Source: an uncultured Clostridia bacterium (GTDB lineage: Bacteria; Bacillota; Clostridia; Christensenellales; Borkfalkiaceae). From it: a stretch of 38,187 bases of DNA. The notes under the pieces are model-generated. The model made no database searches. It saw nothing but the letters and a program-made list of their open reading frames with translations, and was not told the DNA's origin. A program made the translations under genes and the position numbers. This document shows, one piece after another, positions 6,797 through 14,456 of this stretch. The stretch's first letter is position 1. Each line of letters opens with the position of its first letter. Location of the stretch: positions 1-38,187 of the forward strand of contig CANRIO010000007.1 in NCBI GenBank assembly GCA_947630605.1. The letters are read 5' to 3'.

Positions 6797-9394
6797 TTAC
6801 TCCTTTGCGCGGATGATCTCGCGCGGCTTTACCTTCCGAAGGATGAGCAGCGGGACGATGATGCTCACCACCGAGAAGAAGAGCAGGAGCCCGACGTCCA
6901 GCAGGGCGACCTTGGGCATGAAGCGGATGAAATGCACCTCCCGCATGAAGGCGTTCTTGGAGAAGGCTGCAAATCCCGCCCCGAGGATGATGTTGCACGC
7001 CTCCGCGCCGAAGAAAAGTCCCAGCACGGAGATGAGCGCTGCGGCAATTCCGACGAGGAGCTGTTGGAGGGCAAACGCCGCGACGAGGTGCCGCGTCCGC
7101 GCCCCCTGCGCACGCAAAACGCCGATCTCATACATGCACTTTTTGATGCTTCCGATGGAGAAGCTCAAAAGCGTCACGACGGTGAGCAGGATCATCACAT
7201 AGATGATGAGTTTGAAAAGGTCGATAAAGACTTCGGCGGCGCGGGCGACGGTGTAGAGGGCGTTCCCCGTGGGAGAGAGCAGTTTGAAACCCATCTCCTC
7301 CCCCATCGTGAAGGACTGCATGACGTCGCCGCCGTCGATCGCAACGGCATAACAGAAGACGGAATATTTCAGGAAATCTTTGAAGTCATCGAGGGAGACG
7401 GTGAGCGCGTTGTTGTTTCCCCCCGTCACCTTGCCGGCGATCTTGAAGGTCCTTTCGAAGTTGGCGTTTTCCGAGCCGTAATCCCCCACCCTGAGGGTGA
7501 TCTCCGTCCCAATGACCTTGTCCCAATCGACGGTAAGCGTCGGGATATGCATGATCGAACGGTAGAGGTCCTCGCGAATGAGGATCTCCCCCTTTTTCAG
7601 GGCGCCTGACTTATAGACATGCTGCACGGAGGCGGTGTATGTATTATCCCCCGATGTGAAGACACACCCGCCGTAGTAGGCAAAGCCGAGGGAGGTGTCC
7701 CGGACGAATTCCTCGCCGAAATTCGGGTTGAAGGTGTAGCCGAGGTTGAGGCTCCCGTCGAGTTCCTCATAGAAATCGACGAGCTCCTTGGACTTTGTAT
7801 CGATGGTCTCGCCGTTCGTATAGCGATCGATGAGGTCGGCATAGCGTTCCTCGTACCCCGTTTCGATGACCGCACGGACGCGGTAGCGGCTGAAGAGCAC
7901 ATTTCCCGTGGTGATCTTGCTGTACTTATTTCCGCCCGCATTGATCTCCTCTTCCGAGAGGCGGAGGCTCGGGCTCCAATAGAGAATGCTGTCGGCATTA
8001 TAGTCGGTGAGGATGACGCCGACGCCGTCCTCCCCGAGTTCTCCCGAAAGGACGGTGAGCTTGCCCTCTTTGCCGAAGAGAGAGGCAAGGTACTTCTCCG
8101 TCGTCTGCATGACGCCCAGCCCCGACTTTGCATAGAAATATTGATAATTGTCCCTGTCGTCGGGGCGGACATAGCTCTGGACTGTGCCCGAAGCTCCCGC
8201 CGAAGTGCCCGACTGCAGCGAGACGCCGTAGATGGGATAGACGTCTGCGCCGTTTTGGCGGAATTTCTCCATATCCTTCTCCGTCACGCGGACAAAGCGG
8301 GAATTCTTGAGGATGGACTCCTCCTCCCCGTCCGTCTTCTGCAGGGAGATGACGGAGGAATTTTCCGCCATGATGTTGCGGATCTCGGCGCTCGGGTCAA
8401 AGCGGGTGAAGAATTGGCTCACGCCGAGGACGACGACCATGAAGACGAGAGAGAGGACTGCGATGAGGGCGCTCACCCACCGCTTTTTGATAAAGAGCGT
8501 AAAGATGGTGCGAAAGCCCCTGCGGCTCAACTTCTTCCGCACGAGGGCGGCGTGGCCGGTATCCGCCTCGGGCTGGACGCTCGGACGGAAGCGGGTGTCC
8601 GTCTGGACGAGCGTTCCCCCATTGTTGAGGGCATGCGAGACGGTGGCAAGCTCCTCCTCCGTAAAGTCGTGCCCGCGCTGGAAGACGACCTTGTCGGGCA
8701 GGACGGTGAGCTCCTTTGCCTCGGGATCGCGGGTGACATCCGAGATGATCTGCCCGTCCGAGAGCTCGAGGATGCGGTCGGCATACGTATTCGCGTCCGC
8801 GCGGTTGTGCGAGACGATGAGGACGAGGCGGGTCTTGGAGAGCTCTTTGAGAAGGTTGAGGACGATGTGGCTCGAGGCGGCATCGAGGTTGCCCGTCGGC
8901 TCGTCTGCGAGGACGTACTTCGCCTCCTTGGCAAGCACGCGGGCGATGGCGACGCGCTGGCGTTCCCCGCCGGACAGCTCCGTGGTGTCATTGTCGATCT
9001 TCTCGGAGAGCCCCACGAGGGCAAGGGATCTCTTCACCCGTTCGTCGTCTTCGCCCCCTTGGAGCTCGAGGGACAGGGCGACGTTTTTGCGCACGGAAAG
9101 TCCATCTAAAAGGCAGAAATCCTGATAGATGAAGCCGATCGTCACATTGCGGTATTTATCGAAATCGGGAGCACTGAACGCGGACATGGGGTTGCCGTCG
9201 ACGATGATGTCCCCATCCGTGATGCGGTCTCCCCCGCCGATAAGATTGAGAAGTGTGGACTTGCCGCAGCCGCTCTTGCCCACGACGAACACCATGCCCT
9301 TCTCGGGCAAATTGAAGGTGACGCCGCGGAGCGCCTGCGTCTCTTTGTGATGCTTTCCTTTGTAAACTTTTGTAACGTTTTTAAGCTGGATCAT
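6797..9394 (-). CDS. ABC transporter, ATPase fused to FtsX/MacB-type permease
   Basis: An 865-residue single-chain exporter half. The N-terminal ATPase has Walker A GKSGCGKST (39-47), signature LSGGERQ (140-146), Walker B YVLADEP (160-166) and the switch H196. After a linker comes a first membrane span (about 310-330, VSALIAVLSLVFMVVVLGV), a large extracytoplasmic domain of about 380 residues, and three C-terminal spans beginning LFKLIIYVMILLTVVTLLSF, the FtsX/MacB layout, ending with the usual positively charged PREIIRAKE. Such proteins work as mechanotransmitters or extrude peptides or lipids; the substrate is not visible. No partner subunit is adjacent, so a homodimer is likely. It heads an operon with ade, rdgB and the phosphoesterase. 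There is no ribosome site: see the promoter entry. Confidence 0.93.
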   Translation of the reverse strand: MIQLKNVTKVYKGKHHKETQALRGVTFNLPEKGMVFVVGKSGCGKSTLLNLIGGGDRITDGDIIVDGNPMSAFSAPDFDKYRNVTIGFIYQDFCLLDGLSVRKNVALSLELQGGEDDERVKRSLALVGLSEKIDNDTTELSGGERQRVAIARVLAKEAKYVLADEPTGNLDAASSHIVLNLLKELSKTRLVLIVSHNRADANTYADRILELSDGQIISDVTRDPEAKELTVLPDKVVFQRGHDFTEEELATVSHALNNGGTLVQTDTRFRPSVQPEADTGHAALVRKKLSRRGFRTIFTLFIKKRWVSALIAVLSLVFMVVVLGVSQFFTRFDPSAEIRNIMAENSSVISLQKTDGEEESILKNSRFVRVTEKDMEKFRQNGADVYPIYGVSLQSGTSAGASGTVQSYVRPDDRDNYQYFYAKSGLGVMQTTEKYLASLFGKEGKLTVLSGELGEDGVGVILTDYNADSILYWSPSLRLSEEEINAGGNKYSKITTGNVLFSRYRVRAVIETGYEERYADLIDRYTNGETIDTKSKELVDFYEELDGSLNLGYTFNPNFGEEFVRDTSLGFAYYGGCVFTSGDNTYTASVQHVYKSGALKKGEILIREDLYRSIMHIPTLTVDWDKVIGTEITLRVGDYGSENANFERTFKIAGKVTGGNNNALTVSLDDFKDFLKYSVFCYAVAIDGGDVMQSFTMGEEMGFKLLSPTGNALYTVARAAEVFIDLFKLIIYVMILLTVVTLLSFSIGSIKKCMYEIGVLRAQGARTRHLVAAFALQQLLVGIAAALISVLGLFFGAEACNIILGAGFAAFSKNAFMREVHFIRFMPKVALLDVGLLLFFSVVSIIVPLLILRKVKPREIIRAKE

Positions 9395-9403
9395 AACTTT
9401 ATA

Positions 9404-9432
9404 ATTTTATCATATGTGCGCCCTGTTTTCAA
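9404..9432 (-). promoter_or_regulatory. Promoter of the ABC-ade-rdgB operon, leaderless type
   Basis: On the minus strand -35 TTGAAA (9427-9432), 17-bp spacer, -10 TAAAAT (9404-9409). Only nine bases separate the -10 from the ATG at 9394, so the transcript would start within about three bases of the start codon. Confidence 0.65.
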
Positions 9433-9454
9433 GTACCGTTTTCAAAATTTTCGT

Positions 9455-9487
9455 AAAAAAATCCCCGCCTCCGATCCAGAAGACGGG
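9455..9487 (-). terminator. Terminator of the membrane-protein gene
   Basis: Minus strand: stem CCCGTCTTC with GGAGGCGGG (9463-9487, including G-U pairs), then one A and seven T (9455-9461). It sits about 45 nt after the stop at 9533 and just upstream of the ABC promoter. Confidence 0.75.
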
Positions 9488-9532
9488 AGCCACCTGCAAT
9501 GGAAGCATGTGGAAAAATTTTTGCCGAAACGA

Positions 9533-10582
9533 TCATTTCTCCGAGGCGGGAACAATCGGTTTGCTCTTCACATGATCTGCGATCGCAAGGGCAAAGTTTG
9601 CGAGCGCAAAGATGAGGATGACGATCTGTGCTGCCGACCCGAAATTCGTCCCCTTGATGCCCAAAGGTCCGATAATTGCGGCGATAAGCCCGAACATTGC
9701 CACCGTGTCCGCAAGCCATGTCGCTTTGCGGAATTTTTTTGCCTGAATGCGGGGCACGGAGAGCTGCTTGAAATATCTGATGAGCTGTAACACGCAGAAG
9801 AGGATGAGAAGGAGGGTCACGATGACGCCGAGAGCGCAAGTCAAAAGCGTCGTACTATCCACGATCCCGTCGGGTCCGTTTGCCCCATTCAGATAGTCGA
9901 GGAAGTTCACCTCTGCCTTTCCCGCTTTGATAAGGGGTTGTCCCGCAAAGGCAAGCACCATGACGGTGCAGAGCGTTCCGCATGCCGTGAGAATGAAGTG
10001 CAGGAGCGTCTTTTTATCCGCAAATGTTTGCTTGGCAACGGGCAAAAAGCGAAGGACGATCATCGCCCCGATCATGGCCCCGCCGATCACGGCACCTGCG
10101 ATCGACCCCGCATTCAGGCGATAATTTGCAGGGTCGCCCGAATAGAGGGCGAGAATTGCCACCTGTGCAAAAAGGAAGGCTGCATATGCGCCGAATGCGC
10201 TTCCGCATGCCTTGCCGAAATCTTTTGACTTCATGCCGCGCACAAACATGACGATGCCGCGGATGAGCATCACAAGTAGGGCGATGAGCATTCCCGCGAC
10301 GCATATGATCGCCAATATGTACCGAAGAAGGGTGCCGAGATCGGGTCCCGTCTTCGTTCCCATGAGTTTGATGAGGGCGTCCCATGTGGACCCTGCGGAA
10401 AAGTTGAAGAATTCAAAGACGCCAAACCCCTCTCCTTGCCCCGCCGTGAGGCCGCCAAGACAGCCGCAGACGATCGAGATCGCGATGACGGCAAGCCCCA
10501 GAATGCCCGCAATGAGCGAAAATTTCCCGCCCTTTTGCTCGTTCGCATCGCTTTCCGATGCGACTCTGATGTTGTGTTTCAT
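9533..10582 (-). CDS. Polytopic membrane protein of unknown function
   Basis: A 349-residue protein with a short polar N-terminus and about eight hydrophobic segments, for example KFSLIAGILGLAVIAISIVC, LLRYILAIICVAGMLIALLV, AGAVIGGAMIGAMIVLRFL and the last span near AQIVILIFALANFALAIADH. I recognise no catalytic or transport motif and give no function. The ATG at 10582 has GGAG seven bases upstream; a GTG-type start five codons earlier lacks one. It is transcribed divergently from an XRE regulator, and its promoter is overlaid by two matching operator sites, so it is probably the main target of that regulator. The 5' leader contains a small stem with GAAA loop at 10607-10620. Confidence 0.8.
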   Translation of the reverse strand: MKHNIRVASESDANEQKGGKFSLIAGILGLAVIAISIVCGCLGGLTAGQGEGFGVFEFFNFSAGSTWDALIKLMGTKTGPDLGTLLRYILAIICVAGMLIALLVMLIRGIVMFVRGMKSKDFGKACGSAFGAYAAFLFAQVAILALYSGDPANYRLNAGSIAGAVIGGAMIGAMIVLRFLPVAKQTFADKKTLLHFILTACGTLCTVMVLAFAGQPLIKAGKAEVNFLDYLNGANGPDGIVDSTTLLTCALGVIVTLLLILFCVLQLIRYFKQLSVPRIQAKKFRKATWLADTVAMFGLIAAIIGPLGIKGTNFGSAAQIVILIFALANFALAIADHVKSKPIVPASEK

Positions 10583-10629
10583 ACAATTACTCCTCACTTG
10601 TCAATTTCCGCTTTCGCGGAGTTGTCTCT

Positions 10630-10658
10630 ATTTTAACTCATTTGAGTTTGTATGTCAA
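10630..10658 (-). promoter_or_regulatory. Promoter of the membrane-protein gene
   Basis: Minus strand: -35 TTGACA (10653-10658), 17-bp spacer, -10 TAAAAT (10630-10635). A near-consensus promoter whose spacer is filled by the perfect operator at 10635-10648. Confidence 0.85.
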
Positions 10659-10670
10659 CTGTTTTGAGTT
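10635..10670. promoter_or_regulatory. Twin XRE operators in a divergent promoter region
   Basis: Site 1, AACTCA-TT-TGAGTT at 10635-10648, is a perfect 6-2-6 palindrome. Site 2, AACTGT-TT-TGAGTT at 10657-10670, keeps the outer AACT/AGTT. The centres are 22 bp apart, two helical turns. Site 1 covers the spacer and -10 of the minus-strand promoter; site 2 covers its -35 and the -35 of the + strand promoter, so binding would repress both genes. Confidence 0.8.
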
Positions 10671-10697
10671 ATCAATTTAACCCATTTTCGTTATAAA
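10669..10697 (+). promoter_or_regulatory. Candidate promoter of the XRE regulator
   Basis: -35 TTATCA (10669-10674), 17-bp spacer, -10 TATAAA (10692-10697). The -35 is weak and abuts operator site 2. Confidence 0.5.
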
Positions 10698-10723
10698 ATA
10701 TCGCAAAAGGGGGAAATCCTTGT

Positions 10724-11023
10724 ATGATGAACATTCTCGAACGGATAGATGAACTGCGAAAGGCGCGCGGCTGGTCGGTCAACAATCTTGCCATGGAGGC
10801 AATGCTCACGCAGTCCACCGTCAACAATCTCTATTCGCGAAAGTCCGAGCCGAAGCTCTCGACCCTCCGTGCGATCTGCGGTGCGTTTGGGATCACTCTC
10901 TCGGAGTTCTTTGCGGAAGAGGACGGAGAGGGCGGGACATGCGCCGAACTGCACCGCCGTATCGACCGCATGACGCCCGCAAGGCGGGAGGCGTTGCTCG
11001 CCTTTCTCGATTCGATGCGTTGA
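10724..11023 (+). CDS. XRE-family transcriptional regulator
   Basis: A 99-residue protein with an N-terminal Cro/CI helix-turn-helix (residues ~15-45, SVNNLAMEAMLTQSTVNNLY then SRKSEPKLSTLRAICGAFGITLSEFF) and a short polar C-terminal helix that may help dimerisation. The start at 10724 has a purine-rich site (AAAGGGGG at 10706-10713); a second ATG follows immediately at 10727. It is divergent from the unknown membrane protein and ends at a shared bidirectional terminator. The two operator sites in the intergenic space suggest that it represses both itself and the membrane protein (inference). Confidence 0.9.
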   Translation: MMNILERIDELRKARGWSVNNLAMEAMLTQSTVNNLYSRKSEPKLSTLRAICGAFGITLSEFFAEEDGEGGTCAELHRRIDRMTPARREALLAFLDSMR

Positions 11024-11034
11024 ATTTTTCTATC

Positions 11035-11067
11035 AAAAAACCGCTTCACCCACGAAGCGGCTTTTTT
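11035..11067. terminator. Bidirectional terminator
   Basis: Stem CCGCTTC (11041-11047) with GAAGCGG (11054-11060), six A before and six T after. It serves the XRE gene on + and the P-type ATPase operon on minus. Confidence 0.92.
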
Positions 11068-11087
11068 ATTTCTTCTTCTAATCATTT

Positions 11088-13142
11088 TCAAAGTTTCCCG
11101 CGCATGCGGAGGGAGTTGAGGACGGCGAGGAGCATGACGCCGACGTCGCCGAACACTGCCGCCCAGAGCGGGATGAAACCGAACACGGACAGAACCATGA
11201 GGGCGACTTTGACCGCGATGGAAAAGAGGATGTTTTCAAAGACGATGCGGCGGGTCTTCTTTGCCCCTTTGAGTGCCTTGGGAAGGGCGGTAAGACTGGA
11301 AGAGAGGACGAAGTCGCTCGCCTCGATGGCCGCGTCGCTCCCGAGGCCGCCCATTGCCACGGCGACGTCGCTTGCCGCCATGACGGGGGTATCGTTGATG
11401 CCATCCCCCACATAGAGGAGGGGGCCGCCCGCCTTGAGCTTTTCGGCGCAGAGCGGCTTTTCCTCCGGCAAGAGGCGGGCGCAGACGCTGTCCACAGGGA
11501 GATCTTTCAATGCCGCGCGGGCGCGCTCTTCCGTGTCCCCGGTGAGGACCGCGACGGTTGAGATGCCCTCCTTCTTCAAATTTTCGAGGGCCTCTTTTGC
11601 CTCTTTGCGGAGGCGGTCGGCGATCTCGATATGGCCGAGAAGCATCCCTTCCTCCGCGACATAGATGACGAGGTCACTGCTCTCCACATCCTCTAAGGGC
11701 ACACCATGTCCGCGAAGGAGGCGTGCGCTTCCGACGAGGATTTTTTTGCCTTCGACGACGGACGAGATACCCATGCCCGCGATCTCCTCGCAAAAGTCGA
11801 CATTCGGGGCGTCGATCTTCGCAAAGGCCTCGGCGAGGGGGTGCGAAGAGTTCTTTTCGGCCGCTGCGGCGAGATGCAGGACGCGGTCGCCGCCGACGAC
11901 TTTCGCAATGGAAAACTTCCCCTCGGTGAGCGTGCCCGTCTTGTCGAAGGCCGCTACCTTTGCCTTGGCAAGAAGGTCGAGCCCCACCGCACCCTTTGCA
12001 AGGACGCCGACGCGGGCAAGCGTTCCCACCCCCGAAAAATAGGTGAGGGGCACCGAGATGATGAGCGCGCACGGGCAGGAGATGACGAGGAAGTTGAGTG
12101 CGCGGGCGATCCAGACGGAGAAGTTATACCCTTGACAAAGCGGCGGGATGACGGCGAGAAGCAGGGCCGAGAGGACGACGACGGGCGTATAGATGCGGGC
12201 GAATTTCGTGATGAATTTTTCGGGCTTCGCCTTCTTCTCGGAGGAATTTTCGACCATCTCCAAAATTTTGGAGACGGCGCTCTTGGAGACGGGTCGAAGC
12301 ACTTTGCACCTGATGACGGCGCCGATGTTGACGCAGCCCGAGAGGAGCTCGTCGCCGACGCCCACCTCTTTGAGATAGGCCTCGCCCGTGAGCGACTTCG
12401 TGTCGAGGGAGGTCGCGCCCTCCATTACGGTGCAGTCGACGGGGATCTTATCCCCCCTTCGGATCAGGATGACGTCGCCGACGGACAGCTCTTCGGGATC
12501 GACCTCCTCCTGACCTTCGGAAAGAAGCCTTATCGCGGTGTCGCTCTTGAGAGAAAGAAGGCGCGTGATGGAGGAGCGAGAGGAGCCGACGGCGATGTTT
12601 TGCAGAAGCTCGCCGATCTCGTAGAGCAGCATGACGGCAGCCCCCTCCAGGTTCTCCCCGATTGCAAAGGCCCCCGCCGCGGCGATGGTCATGAGGAGAT
12701 TTTCGTCGAGAAGGACGGAGGGGTGGAACCCGCCGCGGAAGATGCGGGGAATATTGAGAGCGACCTTCCAGAGGACCGCCCAGCCCGCGGCAAGGGCGGA
12801 GGCAACAAAGAGCGAGAAACTCACCCAAGGCTGCAGGCCGAGAATGCGCAGAACGAGCGCGGGGAGGAAGAGGGCGGCCGCGATCGAAATGGAGAGCACC
12901 TCGGGAAGGTGGCGGTCCTTCTTTTGTGGGGCGTTCCCGTCAATGATCTCCACCTTCTCGAAGTGGGAGATGAGGTATATACATTTTTGTAAGGCCTCCT
13001 CGCCCTCATAGTCGAGCGAGACCTTCTGGTTGATGAAATCCGCGCTCGCCGCACTTACGCCCGCGACGGCGGCAAGCTCCTCGGAGAGCTCGGCGGCGCA
13101 GTTCGCACAGTCTAAATTTTTGATCCTGATGATTTTGTGCAT
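11088..13142 (-). CDS. Zn/Cd/Pb-type heavy-metal P1B ATPase
   Basis: A 684-residue P-type ATPase that pumps soft divalent metals out of the cytoplasm. Seen: N-terminal HMA-type DCANC site (C12, C15), actuator TGEA (252-255), transmembrane CPC (356-358), phosphorylation DKTGT (D400), nucleotide-binding HP (434-435) and GDGIND (579-584). In the last membrane part K645 and D666 are 21 residues apart, the same spacing as the K/D pair that marks ZntA/CadA-type Zn/Cd/Pb pumps, and there is no Cu-type motif set. It lies 73 nt after an ArsR-family sensor gene and is clearly co-transcribed, so efflux is metal-induced. A weak ribosome site (AAGAGG) lies some 12 nt upstream. It could be called cadA or zntA; I leave the symbol open. 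Confidence 0.95.
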   Translation of the reverse strand: MHKIIRIKNLDCANCAAELSEELAAVAGVSAASADFINQKVSLDYEGEEALQKCIYLISHFEKVEIIDGNAPQKKDRHLPEVLSISIAAALFLPALVLRILGLQPWVSFSLFVASALAAGWAVLWKVALNIPRIFRGGFHPSVLLDENLLMTIAAAGAFAIGENLEGAAVMLLYEIGELLQNIAVGSSRSSITRLLSLKSDTAIRLLSEGQEEVDPEELSVGDVILIRRGDKIPVDCTVMEGATSLDTKSLTGEAYLKEVGVGDELLSGCVNIGAVIRCKVLRPVSKSAVSKILEMVENSSEKKAKPEKFITKFARIYTPVVVLSALLLAVIPPLCQGYNFSVWIARALNFLVISCPCALIISVPLTYFSGVGTLARVGVLAKGAVGLDLLAKAKVAAFDKTGTLTEGKFSIAKVVGGDRVLHLAAAAEKNSSHPLAEAFAKIDAPNVDFCEEIAGMGISSVVEGKKILVGSARLLRGHGVPLEDVESSDLVIYVAEEGMLLGHIEIADRLRKEAKEALENLKKEGISTVAVLTGDTEERARAALKDLPVDSVCARLLPEEKPLCAEKLKAGGPLLYVGDGINDTPVMAASDVAVAMGGLGSDAAIEASDFVLSSSLTALPKALKGAKKTRRIVFENILFSIAVKVALMVLSVFGFIPLWAAVFGDVGVMLLAVLNSLRMRGKL

Positions 13143-13215
13143 GAAAAATTTAAGCCTCTTTTCTTATTTAGATATTTATCGAAATAAAAGATTTTTGCAT
13201 TTTTTGACAAAAAAT

Positions 13216-13563
13216 CTAAAGTTTACAGTGCAAATGTGCACAGGCGAGCTCGAGGACGGCGACGACGTGTTCGTCAGACAGGGAGTAGACGATGTTCTGC
13301 CCGTCGCGGCGGGATCTGACCATGCCGCACGCCTTGAGAAGGCGGAGCTGGTGGCTCACGGCACTCTGCGCGCCCCCCACCGCTTCGACGATGTGGAAGA
13401 CGCACATCTCACCGTGGCGCAGGGCAAACAAGATCTTGAGGCGGGAGGGCTCGGAGATCGCCTTGAACGTTGCAGCAACGCGGGCGACCTCCTCTTCGGG
13501 AGGCATGTTTTCGAGAGCGCGCCTTGCTGCCCCCTCGTGCTCGGTCTTATGATCACATTCCAT
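13216..13563 (-). CDS. ArsR/SmtB-family metal-sensing repressor
   Basis: A 115-residue winged-helix repressor that releases DNA on metal binding. The recognition helix region is AQSAVSHQLRLLKACGMV (65-82), followed by the wing RRDGQNIVYSL. The C-terminal alpha-5 metal site fits the SmtB/CzrA pattern: D97, H99 and H110 (spacing +2, +13), while the fourth position is C113 with H112 beside it. The alpha-3 CadC-type site is only half kept (EMCVFH, C54). Zn or Cd sensing is therefore likely. It has a good ribosome site (AGGAG) and is first in the operon with the metal pump. A perfect 12-2-12 operator overlaps its -10 box. Confidence 0.94.
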   Translation of the reverse strand: MECDHKTEHEGAARRALENMPPEEEVARVAATFKAISEPSRLKILFALRHGEMCVFHIVEAVGGAQSAVSHQLRLLKACGMVRSRRDGQNIVYSLSDEHVVAVLELACAHLHCKL

Positions 13564-13580
13564 TTCAAATCTCCTATATC

Positions 13581-13606
13581 AATATATGAATAACTATTCA
13601 TATATT
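13581..13606. promoter_or_regulatory. 12-2-12 ArsR/SmtB operator
   Basis: A perfect inverted repeat with 12-bp arms (AATATATGAATA at 13581-13592 and its complement at 13595-13606) around a 2-bp centre. This is the standard ArsR/SmtB operator geometry, and it overlaps the -10 of the arsR promoter. Confidence 0.93.
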
Positions 13607-13631
13607 ACTACATCAAAAAACGCTTTGTCAA
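13602..13631 (-). promoter_or_regulatory. Promoter of the arsR-P1B ATPase operon
   Basis: Minus strand: -35 TTGACA (13626-13631), 18-bp spacer, -10 TAATAT (13602-13607). The -35 hexamer overlaps the loop of the upstream gene's terminator hairpin. Confidence 0.8.
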
Positions 13632-13638
13632 GCGTTTT
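13615..13638. terminator. Terminator hairpin overlapping the arsR -35 box
   Basis: Stem ACGCTT (13620-13625) with AAGCGT (13630-13635), extended by flanking A and T runs, loop 13626-13629. On the minus strand it ends the rluA-type gene (stop at 13650); it has T runs on both sides. Confidence 0.8.
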
Positions 13639-13649
13639 TCGGAAATTTC

Positions 13650-14456
13650 TTATAAATTTTTCGGGGAGCGGAAGGTTTTTCCCTTCAGGTAGGCGAGCGG
13701 GCCGCCGGTGTCGAGCGTCAGTTCCTTTGCGAGAAGCCGCTGGCGGGCGGCATGGTATGCCCTGTTCTTCGCGTTGTCGCCGTACTTTTCGTCGCCGACG
13801 ACGGGGTGGCCGACATAGGCGAGGTGGGCCCTTATCTGGTGGGTCTTGCCCGTGTGGAGGGTGACGAGGAGCAAACTCATCTCCCCGCGCTCCTCCAAAA
13901 CTTCGTACTCAGTCACGATTTTTTCTCCCCGCCCCGCGGTGTTGAGGCGCACGCGCGCGTCCTTTTCGTCCTTTTGAAGGAAGGCCTCGAGTACCGCATG
14001 CCCCCTTTCCATCTTGCCGAACACGAGGGCGAGGTACGTCTTCCCGACTTTTCGCTCGCGGAAGGCGGAGAGAAGTTCTTCCTCGGCGCACTTGGTTTTG
14101 GCAAAGATCATCACCCCCTCGGTGTTGCGGTCGAGGCGGTGGATGAAGTAGCACGCGTATCTTTCTTGGAGGGCACAAAAGAGGGCCTCGGAGGAGACGC
14201 CGCTCTCCTTATCGACGACGAGCACATTTTCGTCTTCATATAAAATTGTATACGCGCGAAGGGCCTCCTCGGCGGGAGTCAGGTAGAAGGCGACCTCATC
14301 GCCCGGAAGAAGGGGAACATTTTCGCCCACCTTTTTGCCGTTGACGCGCACATCCTTGCGCCTCAAGAGGGTGCGAAGGGCCATCGACGCCTGTGCGTAT
14401 GTTGCGTCGGTGAAATCTTTGAGCGAACTTTTTTCCTGTACGAGAAACTTTTTCAC
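13650..14456 (-). CDS. RluA-family pseudouridine synthase with S4 domain
   Basis: A 268-residue RNA uridine isomerase. An N-terminal S4-like RNA-binding segment (residues ~5-60, with LLRRKDVRVNGKKVGENVPL) precedes the synthase domain, which has the RluA motif HRLDRNTEGV with catalytic D109 and the later HTGKTHQIRAHLAYVGHPVVGDEKYG. The target base in rRNA cannot be told from sequence. The chosen GTG start at 14456 has GGAAAG upstream and gives a complete S4 domain; an ATG at 14384 would cut it. The open frame continues upstream to 14798 but that part is only the shadow of feoB. It overlaps the end of the feoB frame by about 160 nt, which is unusual. Confidence 0.9.
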   Translation of the reverse strand: MKKFLVQEKSSLKDFTDATYAQASMALRTLLRRKDVRVNGKKVGENVPLLPGDEVAFYLTPAEEALRAYTILYEDENVLVVDKESGVSSEALFCALQERYACYFIHRLDRNTEGVMIFAKTKCAEEELLSAFRERKVGKTYLALVFGKMERGHAVLEAFLQKDEKDARVRLNTAGRGEKIVTEYEVLEERGEMSLLLVTLHTGKTHQIRAHLAYVGHPVVGDEKYGDNAKNRAYHAARQRLLAKELTLDTGGPLAYLKGKTFRSPKNL

